Source: Variovorax paradoxus (GTDB lineage Bacteria > Pseudomonadota > Gammaproteobacteria > Burkholderiales > Burkholderiaceae_C). Taken from it: 64,000 bases of DNA. Both the position numbers and the translations under genes were made by a program. Positions 7,397-17,817 of the stretch are shown here, in pieces. The notes beneath the pieces are model-generated. The model was given only the letters and a program-made list of their open reading frames with translations. It searched no databases and had not been told where the DNA came from. The stretch covers positions 2,542,001-2,606,000 of the forward strand of contig NZ_JAUSXG010000001.1 of the NCBI RefSeq assembly GCF_030815855.1, in the 5' to 3' direction. How positions within the stretch are numbered: the first letter of the stretch is position 1; every line of letters starts with the position of its first letter.

Positions 7397-10300
7397 TCAG
7401 CTCCGTTCGCCGTCGATCGGCAGAGCCGCCGCCTGGACGTTGTTGCGGCCGGACCTCTTGGCCTGGTAGAGCATCTCGTCGGCCTGCTTGACCAGCGCGG
7501 CGGCGGTTGCGGCCCCGCCCTGGTAGAACGCGAGGCCGATGCTCGCGGTGACGTTGATCGTCCGCTGCTCGATGGCGAACGGCATGTGCATGCTCATGAT
7601 GAGCTTGGCGGCCGCGGAGACCGCAATATCGGCGTTGGGCAGGCCTTCCATGATCACCGTGAATTCGTCGCCGCCGAGCCGCGCGCGGACATCGCTGGAG
7701 CGCAGGCCCTGCGTCAACCTGGTCGAGAACCCCCGCAGCAGTTCGTCTCCCGCCTGGTGCCCGAAGCGGTCGTTGATTTGCTTGAAGCCGTCGATGTCCA
7801 GGTACATCAGCGCCATCAGCGCATTGGCGCTCCGGCTGCGATCCATCGCCTCCCCCAGTCGCAGCTCGAAACCCGCGCGATTGGCAAGACCGGTCAGCGG
7901 GTCGATCTGCGCCAGGTTCACCAACCGCTTCTCCTCGAGCTTCTGGCGCGTGATGTCGGTGATCACGGCGTGGAAGCCGATGATGGTTTCGGCATTTGCC
8001 GCGGGCTGCGGAATGTACTGGGCCTCGTAGCAGTTGTAGCTGTCGCTCTGGTTGTCCTCGCTCTGGAAGGTGACGACTTCGCCGGCCAATGCGGCGCGTA
8101 TGTGCGGCTTCAAGGTCTGGTAGGCAGGTTCGCCCAGGAGCTCTTGTACGGTATGCCCCTCGATCTGGTCCCGCGAGAGCCCGAACTCGCGCTCGTAGGC
8201 CAGGTTGTTGAACCGATAGCGCTCGTCCGCATCGATGTAGGCCACGCTCATCGGCAGCGCGTCGGCCACCGTGCGCAGGCGGGCCTCGCTTTCCTGCAGG
8301 GCCTCCTCCGCCTCGTGGTGCGCCGTGATGTCGTTGTCCAGCGTATAGAGGCCGATCACCCCGCCCTGTTCGTCCCGTTCCGGCACCAGCGTGGCCTGGA
8401 CATCGCGGTGCCCGCCGGGCGTCACCAGCCTGCGCTCGTAGGTGACCTGGCGCCCGGCCAGGGCCGCGCGCAGGTACGGTTCCATCTGCGCCCACGCCTC
8501 GTCGCCGTAGAACTCTTGCAGGCTCCGGCCGAGCAACTGTTCGGATTCGACACCGAACCAGTCCTGGTAGGCCTTGTTGACGAACCGGAAGCGCAGATCC
8601 TTGTCGAGATAGGAGATCAGCGCCGGCAGATGGTCCGTCACCATGCGCAAGCGATGCTCGCTCTCGCGCAGTGCCCGCTCCGCGCCCTTGGCCTCGGAGA
8701 TGTCGCGCATCAGGCCCGAGAAATACTCGACCTTGCCCTGCTTGTCTCGGTGCGCAATCACCATGTGGCTGACCGGAAACTCGCGGCGCTCGAGATCCCA
8801 CACCAGCGATTCGCCCACCCAGACGCCGGTGGCGACCGCGGTCGGCACCGCCTCCGACCTGAATCTCTCCAGTGTCTGCGGCGGATTCAAGTCGGAGACC
8901 TTCAGCGTTTCGATCGGAGCATCGAGGGCGATGCCCGTACGGCGGCGCGCGGCCGGGTTCATGTAGATGAGCCGCCCCGCCGCATCGTTCTGGATGACGT
9001 AGTCGGTCGTCAGGTCGAAGACGGCCGTGAGCGTGCGAAAGGCCTGTTCGGACCGGGTGCGCTCGGTGATGTCGGTCACCGTTCCGACATGGCCGAGGAT
9101 TCGGCCTTCGGCGAGCACGGGCCGGCTTCTCAATGCCACCAGCACCTGGGTCCCGTCCTTGCGGTGGAGCCGGCGCGTGGCGTTGAACGGCGCGGGCGAG
9201 TTGACGAGACGGATCCATTCCTGGCGAACCTTCTCCCGGATTTCGTCGCGCACGAGGGTGAGCCAGCCCTCCGCGGCGTCCTTGCGCTCGAGCCCGTGAA
9301 TCGCCAGGTATTCGTCGTTCACGTAGGTCGCGCGGCCGTCGTTGTCGCAGCGGAACAATCCCACGGGCGACGCATCGGTGACCGCCGCCATCTCGAGCCG
9401 CTGCTCGCGCAGATCGGCCATCAAGGCGCCGAACTCACGCGCCAGGTCGCCGCGCTCGTCGTTGGCGACGACGTCGAGCCTGACCTGGCTGTCGGGCGAA
9501 TGGCGCAGGGTACGGATCGTGTTGCTCAGTGCCTCCAGCGGCCGCATGGCCCAGGCGGTTCCCAGCCAGACCAGGAGCGCGCAGCCCAAGCCCAGCCAGA
9601 GCAGCTGCAGCAGCAGGTTGCGCCTCGCCTGCTCCAGCGGCGCGTACGCGATGTGGGCCGGCACGATGAGACGGAGTTCCCAGTCGGCCGTGCGCACAGG
9701 GGCGCGCGTCGCCAGGTCGTTCTCGGTGCCGCCGTTGAACGTGGCGGCAGTGGCATCGGCGGGCTTGAGCAGCAATTTCGCATCGGGGTGCATCACGACC
9801 TGCGGGGACTGCCCCCGTGTGACGACCACGTAATAGCCGCCCCGCCCCGGGGTGGCGCGACTCAGATCGCCGAGCACGTTGGCGCGCTGCAGGTTCAGCG
9901 CCGCACCCAGCACGCCGACCAGCCGGCCATCCGGTCCCTCGACCGGAACGGCCATGACCACGGCGGGCTGACCCGTGCCCTTGGTCAGCAAGGGGGCCGA
10001 GATGGCGGGCTGTCCCTCGTCGCGCACGCGGCGGAAGTAGTCGCGGTCGGCCACATTCGGCGGCCGGCTCGCGGGCGGAGTGATGGCGATGATGGCGCCG
10101 TCCAGCTTCGCCAGCGCCGCGTTGTCGAACATCGCGCGCAGGTCCTCGTCCGCAAGGAAGCGCTGTTGCGCCTGCGGATCTTCGAAGCCGCGCACGCCGA
10201 GTTCCCGGGCGGCACGCGCCAGGGCGGCCAGATGAACACCGAGCTTGTAGTCGAGATCCGCCGCGGCGCTCTCGGTCAGCGCCTGCTGCTGCTCGCGCAT

Positions 10301-10417
10301 CAGGTCGACGTACTCGCTGGAAAGACTTCGGTACTGCCACCAGCCGGTTGCCCCCACCAGCGCGAGCACGAGCGAGGTGATCAGCAGCGCTGTCTTCGTT
10401 CTCAGCTTGAGCCGCAC
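7397..10417 (-). CDS. Membrane-bound multi-PAS diguanylate cyclase, 1006 aa
   Basis: Predicted c-di-GMP synthase. A transmembrane segment (LLITSLVLALVGATGWW) begins near residue 9. A periplasmic Cache-like sensor domain of ~250 residues follows, then a second membrane helix (LLWLGLGCALLVWLGTAWAM). After that come a HAMP-like stretch, four or five PAS domains (for example DASPVGLFRCDNDGRATYVN and DALPMSVAYIDADERYRFNN), and a C-terminal GGDEF domain. The active-site motif is intact (RLGGDEF), and an RSSD five residues before it is a product-inhibition I-site. No EAL domain is present. The start is a GTG at HVRLKLRTK; the reading frame upstream enters the dctD region and is not coding-like. No operon partner is obvious. 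The sensed ligand is unknown. Confidence 0.88.
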   Translation of the reverse strand: MRLKLRTKTALLITSLVLALVGATGWWQYRSLSSEYVDLMREQQQALTESAAADLDYKLGVHLAALARAARELGVRGFEDPQAQQRFLADEDLRAMFDNAALAKLDGAIIAITPPASRPPNVADRDYFRRVRDEGQPAISAPLLTKGTGQPAVVMAVPVEGPDGRLVGVLGAALNLQRANVLGDLSRATPGRGGYYVVVTRGQSPQVVMHPDAKLLLKPADATAATFNGGTENDLATRAPVRTADWELRLIVPAHIAYAPLEQARRNLLLQLLWLGLGCALLVWLGTAWAMRPLEALSNTIRTLRHSPDSQVRLDVVANDERGDLAREFGALMADLREQRLEMAAVTDASPVGLFRCDNDGRATYVNDEYLAIHGLERKDAAEGWLTLVRDEIREKVRQEWIRLVNSPAPFNATRRLHRKDGTQVLVALRSRPVLAEGRILGHVGTVTDITERTRSEQAFRTLTAVFDLTTDYVIQNDAAGRLIYMNPAARRRTGIALDAPIETLKVSDLNPPQTLERFRSEAVPTAVATGVWVGESLVWDLERREFPVSHMVIAHRDKQGKVEYFSGLMRDISEAKGAERALRESEHRLRMVTDHLPALISYLDKDLRFRFVNKAYQDWFGVESEQLLGRSLQEFYGDEAWAQMEPYLRAALAGRQVTYERRLVTPGGHRDVQATLVPERDEQGGVIGLYTLDNDITAHHEAEEALQESEARLRTVADALPMSVAYIDADERYRFNNLAYEREFGLSRDQIEGHTVQELLGEPAYQTLKPHIRAALAGEVVTFQSEDNQSDSYNCYEAQYIPQPAANAETIIGFHAVITDITRQKLEEKRLVNLAQIDPLTGLANRAGFELRLGEAMDRSRSANALMALMYLDIDGFKQINDRFGHQAGDELLRGFSTRLTQGLRSSDVRARLGGDEFTVIMEGLPNADIAVSAAAKLIMSMHMPFAIEQRTINVTASIGLAFYQGGAATAAALVKQADEMLYQAKRSGRNNVQAAALPIDGERS

Positions 10418-10541
10418 GTGGTGTCTTTCGCTAGTAGGTCGGTTGTACAGTGGTTCCCGGCTGCACTTTTCGATGATAGCAACGGCTTCGATTGCAGCAG
10501 CCAACCTGTACCGGGTACCGGTCGGCGGCGCGCGCGAGCAG

Positions 10542-11902
<1,361 letters not shown>

Positions 11903-11906
<4 letters not shown>

Positions 11907-13744
11907 TTGTTGATCACTCCTGTGGGGGTGGGAATAAGAATGGCCTCGACGGCGGCCGGCAGGTCGACGACAAAACAGGCACCGCCGTCGGGCAGGTTGG
12001 CGGCACGCAGCGTGCCGTCCATGGCCCGCGCCAATTGTGCCGAGATCGCGAGCCCGAGACCGAGGCCCGTGCCCGCCGGCTTGCTGCTGACAAAGGGCTC
12101 GAACAGGCGCGGCAGGATATGGGGCGGAATGCCCGGCCCGGTGTCGCTCACGCGCAGGATCACCCGCCCCTCCTGCGGCCGCGCCTCGAGCCGCAGCGTA
12201 CGGTGCGGCGACGGCGAGTCCTGCATGGCGTCGATGGCGTTGCGCACCAGGTTGACGAGCACGCTGCCCAGCGCAGCCTCCTCGGCCATGACGCTCAGGG
12301 TGGCGGGCTGCACGTCGACCTCGATGGCGACGCCGTTCTTCTTCGTGGCCTCGGCGACGATGACCTGCGCGTCGGCCACGGCCCGTGCCACCGGCACCGC
12401 CGCGAGCGGCAGTTCGCTCTTGTGCGCGAAGGTCTTGAGCTGCGAGGTCAGGCGCGCCAGCCGGTCGACCATGCCGCGGATGCGCTGCAGGTTGCCGCGC
12501 ACGTCGTCCAGGCGGTTCTTGTCGAGCAGGATGGCGGCGCTCTCCGAGAGCGTGCGCATCGCGGTGAGCGGCTGGTTGAGTTCGTGCACCACGCCGGCCG
12601 ACATCTGGCCCAGCGCCGCCATCTTGCCGGCGTGCACCAGTTCGCCCTGGGCGGCGTGCAGCTGCGCGGTGCGGGCCACCACGGTCGATTCGAGGGTGTC
12701 GTGCGCCAGCTGCAGCGCGGCCTGGTTGGCCAGCTTCTGCCGCACGGCGCGGCGGCGCTGCCACAGCGTGACGGCCATCAGCAACAGCACCGCCATCGCG
12801 AGGCTCGCCGTGATGGCCGCGTTGCGCGCGTCCACGCGCAGCGGCGCCAGGTCGTCGAGCACCACCAGCTGCCAAGGCGCGCCGCGCAGCTTGCGCGTGG
12901 AGGCGAGCTGGTCCACGCCGTCGAGCGCGATGACCTGCACGTCGCGCGCCAGCACCTCCTTCTGCGCCCACTGCAACGGCCGCAGGCCGGCCTCGCCGTA
13001 GGGCCGCGAGCGTTGCACCTCGGCACGCTGCAGGCCGTCGAGCGGCAGCATCGGCCGGAACTTGAGGTCTTCGCGGGTGGCCAGGATCACCACGCCGCGC
13101 TGGTCGATCAGCACCACGTCGCCCGGCAGCTTGCGCCAGGCGCGCTCGGCCTCCTCGAGGTTGACCTTGACAGCCACCACGCCGCGCGTGGGCTGGTCGC
13201 GGCGCAGCGCGTACGAGAGGTAGTAGCCCGGCTTGCGGCTGGTGATGCCCACGCCGTAGAAGCGGCCCCGGCCGCTCCCCAGTGCGTCGATCACGTAGGG
13301 CCGGAACGACAGGTCCTGGCCGACAGTGGTGCCGGGCCGGTCCCAGTCGGAGGCCGCCAGCGAGGTGCCGGCGGCGTCCAGCACGTAGAGCATCTCGGCG
13401 CCTGCCGTGGCGTTGACGCCGTCGAGATAGCGGTTGACCGCATCGCGCAGCGGCATGTCCGAGGGCGTGCCGAGCAGCGCAGGCACGATGGGCGTCATTT
13501 CCAGCAGTGCGGGCAGGTATTCGAAGCGGGCCAGGTCGGCATCGAGCCCGGTCGCAAGCATGTCGAGCCGGTGGTCGGCCGCGTCGCGCAGCCGCGCCAA
13601 GCCGTTCTGCATGGCCAGGTGATGGCCGGCAAAGGCGGCCATGGCCACCAGCGCCAATGCGCCGAGCCAGCGCGGCAGGCCGCGCCAGCGTTTGGGGGTG
13701 CGAGAAGGTAAATCGAAGTGCGCTACCGGCTGCCGTGAAGTCAT
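11903..13744 (-). CDS. dctB: C4-dicarboxylate sensor histidine kinase DctB, 613 aa
   Basis: Inner-membrane sensor kinase. The first membrane helix (WLGALALVAMAAFAGHHLAM) is at ~25-44. A double-Cache periplasmic sensor domain follows (motifs FRPYVIDAL, YYLSYALRRDQ), then a second membrane helix (ITASLAMAVLLLMAVTLW). The kinase core has the H-box VVHELNQPLTAMR, N-box NLVRNAIDAM, G1 DTGPGIP and G2 GTGLGLGLA. Start MTSRQP is chosen because ~613 aa matches the family. A longer start, MPERMPSF, overlaps the cydB stop and would add 33 unusual residues, so it remains possible. Partner is DctD directly downstream. Confidence 0.88.
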
Positions 13745-13835
13745 GAACCCGTTATTGCACAAGGCCCCGAAGGCCGCATCAGTGGCAGCCCGATGGCGCG
13801 CATCCTGCAACATTTCTTCGAAGCTCGGCATTCGC

Positions 13836-14843
13836 TCAGGCATAGCGCAGTTCGCCGGTCTTGCCCCGGAAGACCCGGTAGGAGAACACTGTGTAGCCCA
13901 CGATGGCCGGCACCGAAATACAGACGCCGACCAGAATGACCTTGAGCGCCGGCGCGCTGCTCGCGGCCTGCCAGATCGTCAGCTGGCCGATCACCACATA
14001 GGGGTAGATGCTGTAGGCCAGCCCGAGAAAGCCGAGCACGAACACCATGATCAGCAGAACGAACGGCAGCCAGCACACCGGCCCACGCACCATGCGCGTG
14101 TTCAAGAGGCCCCGCACCGCAAGCAGCGCCACGCCGGTCATGAGCGGAATGGCGGCCAGCGCCAGGATTTCGGGCAGCGCGAACCAGCGCGCGCGCACCT
14201 CGGGGCTGATCCAGGGCGTGGCCATCGAGATCAGCACCATGCCGCCGACCATCGGCGCCCAGGCGGTGCGCGCCCACTGCACGGCACGCTCCTGCAACTC
14301 GCCTTCGGTCTTCATGATGAGCCAGGCCGCCCCCATCAGCACGTAGGCCATGGGCAGCGCCACCGCGATGGCGGCCGCGAAAACCGGGTAGTTCCAGCCG
14401 GTGCCGAAGCCGCTGATGTAGCGGCCCAGCATCCAGCCCTGCGCCACCGAGGCCAACGTGGAGCCCGCGAAGAAGAGCCGGTCCCAGGTGCGCTTGTGAC
14501 TATCGCGCGCCTTCACGCGGAAGTCGAAGGCCACGCCGCGCAGCGTGAGGCCGACGAGCATCAGCGCTACCGGCAGGTAGAGCTCGCCCAGCACCAAGCC
14601 GTGCGCCTTCGGAAAGGCGATCAGCAGGACGCCCACGCCCAGCACCAGCCAGGTTTCGTTGGCGTCCCAGAACGGGCCGATGGAGGCGACCATCACGTCT
14701 TTCTCGGCATCGGTGGCGCGGTGCATGAGCATGCCCACGCCGAGGTCGTAGCCGTCGCTGACCACATAGATCAGCATCGACACGCCCATCAGCACCATGA
14801 AGATCACCGGCAGCGCGGCGTCGAAGCTCATCGTTGGATTCAT
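13836..14843 (-). CDS. cydB: Cytochrome bd ubiquinol oxidase subunit II, cyanide-insensitive type, 335 aa
   Basis: Membrane subunit of the bd-type terminal oxidase. The N-terminal helix and following sequence (SDGYDLGVGML) and FWDANETWLVL are hallmarks of the CydB/CioB family. About eight hydrophobic helices can be traced. The length of 335 matches the CioB branch rather than the longer E. coli CydB. The start ATG shares bases with the stop of a tiny open frame that bridges from cydA, giving a TGATG junction. No DUF2474/CydX-like small subunit was recognised downstream. Confidence 0.93.
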   Translation of the reverse strand: MNPTMSFDAALPVIFMVLMGVSMLIYVVSDGYDLGVGMLMHRATDAEKDVMVASIGPFWDANETWLVLGVGVLLIAFPKAHGLVLGELYLPVALMLVGLTLRGVAFDFRVKARDSHKRTWDRLFFAGSTLASVAQGWMLGRYISGFGTGWNYPVFAAAIAVALPMAYVLMGAAWLIMKTEGELQERAVQWARTAWAPMVGGMVLISMATPWISPEVRARWFALPEILALAAIPLMTGVALLAVRGLLNTRMVRGPVCWLPFVLLIMVFVLGFLGLAYSIYPYVVIGQLTIWQAASSAPALKVILVGVCISVPAIVGYTVFSYRVFRGKTGELRYA

Positions 14844-14905
14844 CAGGCAACCTCCGCGCTGCGCGCTGCGGTGCCATTCGACTTGGGAGCGGCCCGGCGT
14901 CTCAT
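14843..14905 (-). CDS. Possible 20-residue micro-ORF bridging cydA and cydB
   Basis: An ATG-initiated frame of 20 codons (MRRRAAPKSNGTAARSAEVA) fills the cydA-cydB gap exactly. Its ATG overlaps the cydA stop as ATGA, and its TGA overlaps the cydB ATG as TGATG. The peptide is basic, has no membrane segment and is not recognisable as a CydX-like subunit. It may simply pass ribosomes from cydA to cydB, or be chance. Direct evidence is limited to the two overlaps. Confidence 0.3.
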   Translation of the reverse strand: MRRRAAPKSNGTAARSAEVA

Positions 14906-16311
14906 GCTCGGCCTCCCTCGGCGATCGGCGAAGTGATCGCGCCCGGCGGCGTGGCGGCGCGCTCGGCGGATTCGGTGGCCAGCACCTCGTCGGGCTTCTC
15001 GGCCATGTACTTCAGCACCGTCACGTACGCCACGATGAGCGCGAGGTACAGCGCGACGTAGAGCGCCAGCGTGAGACCGATCATCGCGGAAGGCACCTTC
15101 GACACCACGTCGGCCGTGCGCACCAGCCCGTAGACGATGAAAGGCTGGCGGCCGATCTCGGTCACATACCAGCCCGCCACCGTGGCCACCCAGCCCGAGA
15201 AGGTCATGCCCGCGAACAGCCACAGCAGCGCGCGCGGCAGCAGCGCCGGCTGCCACTTCGCGCGGCGGTACAGCCACCATCCGAACCAGCTCGTGGCGAG
15301 CATCAGCATGCCCATGCCGACCATGACACGGAACGCGAAGAACATCGGCAGCGGCGGCGGGTGCGCGCCGGGAAAGTCGTTGAGCCCGCGGATCTCGCCG
15401 TCGGCCTTGTGCGTGAGGATCAGGCTCGCGGCGTTCGGCACCGCGATCTCGAAGCGGTTGCCGCGCGCGTCGGCATCGGGAATGGCGAACAGCAGCAGCG
15501 GCACGCCGCGCCCGGTCTCCCACACGCCTTCCATCGCCGCGATCTTGGCGGGCTGGTGCTCGAGCGTGTTGAGGCCGTGCATGTCGCCCACCACGATCTG
15601 CACCGGAATCAGCACCGCCGCCAGCGTTAGCCCCACGCGCATCACGCGCGCCGCGCTGCGCTGCCCCACGCCGCGCAGCACCTGCCAGGCCGACAGCCCG
15701 ATCAGGAGGAACGCGCAGGTCAGCGCCGAGGCCAGCAACATGTGGGTGAAGCGGTAAGGAAACGACGGATTGAAGATGACGGCCAGCCAGCTTGCGACAT
15801 GGAATTCGCCGTTCACGATCTCGTGGCCAGCGGGCGTCTGCATCCACGAGTTGAGCGCCAATATCCAGAACGCCGAGAGCGTGGTGCCGAAGGCCACCAT
15901 GAAGGTCGACATCAGGTGCACGCGCTCGCTGACCTTGCCGTGCCCGAACAGCATCACGCCGAGAAAGCCCGCCTCCAGGAAGAACGCGGTGAGCACCTCG
16001 TAGCCCAGCAACGGCCCCGCCACATTGCCCACGCGCTCCATGAAGCCCGGCCAGTTGGTGCCGAACTGGAAGCTCATGGTGATACCGCTCACCACGCCCA
16101 GCGCGAAGGTCAGCGCGAACACCTTGGTCCAGAAGCGGTAGGCATCGAGCCAGCCCTGCGCCTGCATCGCCTCGCCGCCGCCGCGCGTGCGCAGCCAGCG
16201 CCAGCGGAAGAACAGCAGCAACCAGCCCAGCGCGATGCTGATGGTGGGAAACAGGATGTGAAAGGTGATGTTGGCCGCGAACTGCATGCGGGCGAGAATC
16301 AGGGCGTCCAT
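14902..16311 (-). CDS. cydA: Cytochrome bd ubiquinol oxidase subunit I, cyanide-insensitive type, 469 aa
   Basis: Quinol-oxidising, haem-carrying subunit of the bd oxidase. Near the N-terminus RMQFAANITFHILFPTISI contains the conserved His haem ligand. FQFGTNWPGF, GLNTLEHQPAKIAAMEG and the methionine-bearing helix region FRVMVGMGMLML are also diagnostic. The quinol-binding Q-loop is short, as in the CioA subgroup. The C-terminal tail is hydrophilic. Together with subunit II it reduces O2 to water without proton pumping, giving respiration under low oxygen or cyanide. It follows the PHB gene block by 46 bases. Confidence 0.93.
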   Translation of the reverse strand: MDALILARMQFAANITFHILFPTISIALGWLLLFFRWRWLRTRGGGEAMQAQGWLDAYRFWTKVFALTFALGVVSGITMSFQFGTNWPGFMERVGNVAGPLLGYEVLTAFFLEAGFLGVMLFGHGKVSERVHLMSTFMVAFGTTLSAFWILALNSWMQTPAGHEIVNGEFHVASWLAVIFNPSFPYRFTHMLLASALTCAFLLIGLSAWQVLRGVGQRSAARVMRVGLTLAAVLIPVQIVVGDMHGLNTLEHQPAKIAAMEGVWETGRGVPLLLFAIPDADARGNRFEIAVPNAASLILTHKADGEIRGLNDFPGAHPPPLPMFFAFRVMVGMGMLMLATSWFGWWLYRRAKWQPALLPRALLWLFAGMTFSGWVATVAGWYVTEIGRQPFIVYGLVRTADVVSKVPSAMIGLTLALYVALYLALIVAYVTVLKYMAEKPDEVLATESAERAATPPGAITSPIAEGGRA

Positions 16312-16357
16312 CGGGTTCCTTTGGCGCCGGCGGCGGTGTGGCCGCCACCGGCGAGGG

Positions 16358-17011
16358 TCATCGCTTCGCCGTGCCGCCCTGCTTCAGGGCTTCGGACATG
16401 CCGATCAGCACGCCGCTCACGAGCGTGGCGTAGCTGTCGAGCATTGCCTGCGAGGCGCGCAGGCTCAGCGCGCGGCCGTCGCGCAGGGTCTTGTGCGTGT
16501 CTTCCATGAGCTGCTCGAGCGCCACCGTGGCGCGCGCGCCGGTGTCGGTCTTCTTGCCCTGCATCGCCTGGAAGACGCCGCTCCACGGACCGTCCATCGG
16601 TGCCGCCTTGCGCACGCTGGCGAACAGCGTGTCTTCCATCTTCTCGATGTCGGCCAGTGCCTTCTTGAGCTGCGTCTCGCGCAGGCTCACGCCCTGGTCG
16701 ACCAGCTGCTGCAGCGCGCGCTGGTTGGCCAGCACCGCCTGCTCCAGCGCACCGTCCATGCCCGAAAAGGCCTTCCCCAGCAGCGCCTCCACGTCAGGCG
16801 CGGGAAGCTTGCTGCCAGCCGCGCCGGCCGAGGCCGCCTTGGTGACCGTGCCCAGCACCTGCTTGATGTTGGCGAGCGTGAGCTCGCGGCCCTGCAGCGC
16901 CTTGAGCGTGGCCTCGTGCACGGCCTTGCGGATGGTCTCGCCCTGCTTGGCCGAGGCGTCGGTGAACTTGTTGATCAGCGCGGCCTGATCGATGCCGTTT
17001 TTGAGGATCAT
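16358..17011 (-). CDS. Phasin-like protein of unknown family beside the PHB genes, 217 aa
   Basis: The predicted protein is almost entirely helical, rich in Ala, Lys, Glu and Gln, with no cysteine, signal peptide or membrane segment. Helical stretches such as EQAVLANQRALQQLVDQG and KKALADIEKMEDTLFASVRK look amphipathic and coiled-coil-like, as in granule-associated phasins. It begins 10 bases after the phaB stop, in the same operon. The family is not recognised, so a role in PHB granule coating or PhaC activation is an inference from position and composition only. Ribosome-binding site is weak. Confidence 0.6.
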   Translation of the reverse strand: MILKNGIDQAALINKFTDASAKQGETIRKAVHEATLKALQGRELTLANIKQVLGTVTKAASAGAAGSKLPAPDVEALLGKAFSGMDGALEQAVLANQRALQQLVDQGVSLRETQLKKALADIEKMEDTLFASVRKAAPMDGPWSGVFQAMQGKKTDTGARATVALEQLMEDTHKTLRDGRALSLRASQAMLDSYATLVSGVLIGMSEALKQGGTAKR

Positions 17012-17021
17012 GGTCGTGCGT

Positions 17022-17777
17022 TCATTGCATGTGCTGGCCGCCGTTGATGGCGATGTTGGCGCCAGTCACGAAGGCCGCCTCCTCCGAGGCGAGATAGATG
17101 ATCAGGCCCGCGACTTCTTCGGGTTTGCCCAGGCGGCCCACGGGAATGTGCGGCAGGATCTTGCTGTCGAGCACTTCCTTCGGAATGGCCGTGACCATCT
17201 TGGTGCCGATGTAGCCGGGCGAGATGGTGTTCACCGTCACGCCCTTCTTCGCCACTTCGAGCGCCAGCGCCTTCGTGAAGCCGTGCACGCCGGCCTTGGC
17301 GGCCGAGTAGTTGGTCTGGCCGAACGCACCCTTGGAGCCGTTCACCGACGACACGTTGATGATGCGGCCCCAGCCCCGTTCGACCATGCCGTCGGCCACC
17401 TGCTTGCTCATGTTGAACAGGCTGTCGAGGTTGGTGCGCAGCACGGCGTTCCAGTTGATCTGGTCCATCTTCTTGAAGGTCATGTCGCGCGTGATGCCGG
17501 CGTTGTTGACCAGCACGTCGACCGGGCCCAGCGCCTCCTGCACCTGGCTTACCGCCTGCGCGCAGGAGTCGTAGTCGGCCACGTCGCAGGGCACGGCCAG
17601 GATCTGGTAGCCGCGCGACGCCATCTGCGCCACCCACTCGGCGTGCGACTTGTTGCCGGGCGAATAGGTCACCGCGAGCTTGTAGCCCGCATCGACCATC
17701 TTGGTGGAGATCGTCTCGCCCAGGCCGCCCATGCCGCCTGTGACCAGGACCACGTGTTGCTGCTTGCTTTCGCTCAT
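17022..17777 (-). CDS. phaB: Acetoacetyl-CoA reductase, NADPH-dependent, 251 aa
   Basis: Second step of PHB synthesis: reduces acetoacetyl-CoA to (R)-3-hydroxybutyryl-CoA. Short-chain dehydrogenase fold with VTGGMGGLGE for cofactor binding, NNAGITRD, and the catalytic S-Y-K as NVSSVNG...TNYSAAKAG. The C-terminal IAINGGQHMQ is very typical of PhaB. The start MSESKQQ is chosen because a perfect AAGGAG lies just upstream; the frame extends 10 codons further. It follows phaA after 40 bases. Confidence 0.93.
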   Translation of the reverse strand: MSESKQQHVVLVTGGMGGLGETISTKMVDAGYKLAVTYSPGNKSHAEWVAQMASRGYQILAVPCDVADYDSCAQAVSQVQEALGPVDVLVNNAGITRDMTFKKMDQINWNAVLRTNLDSLFNMSKQVADGMVERGWGRIINVSSVNGSKGAFGQTNYSAAKAGVHGFTKALALEVAKKGVTVNTISPGYIGTKMVTAIPKEVLDSKILPHIPVGRLGKPEEVAGLIIYLASEEAAFVTGANIAINGGQHMQ

Positions 17778-17817
17778 CTGCTTTCTCCTTGGTGCGTTGT
17801 GTGACAAAGAAATCCGG

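Noticed and set aside
7116..9218. A 700-codon minus-strand frame overlapping the diguanylate cyclase and sigma-factor genes
   Set aside because: A shifted-frame shadow, rich in Arg, Gly and Ala, with no domain; the correct frames for both genes are clear.
13745..13843. The upstream start (MPERMPSF) for dctB
   Set aside because: It would overlap the cydB stop and add residues unlike other DctB N-termini; the later ATG gives the normal length. It is not excluded.
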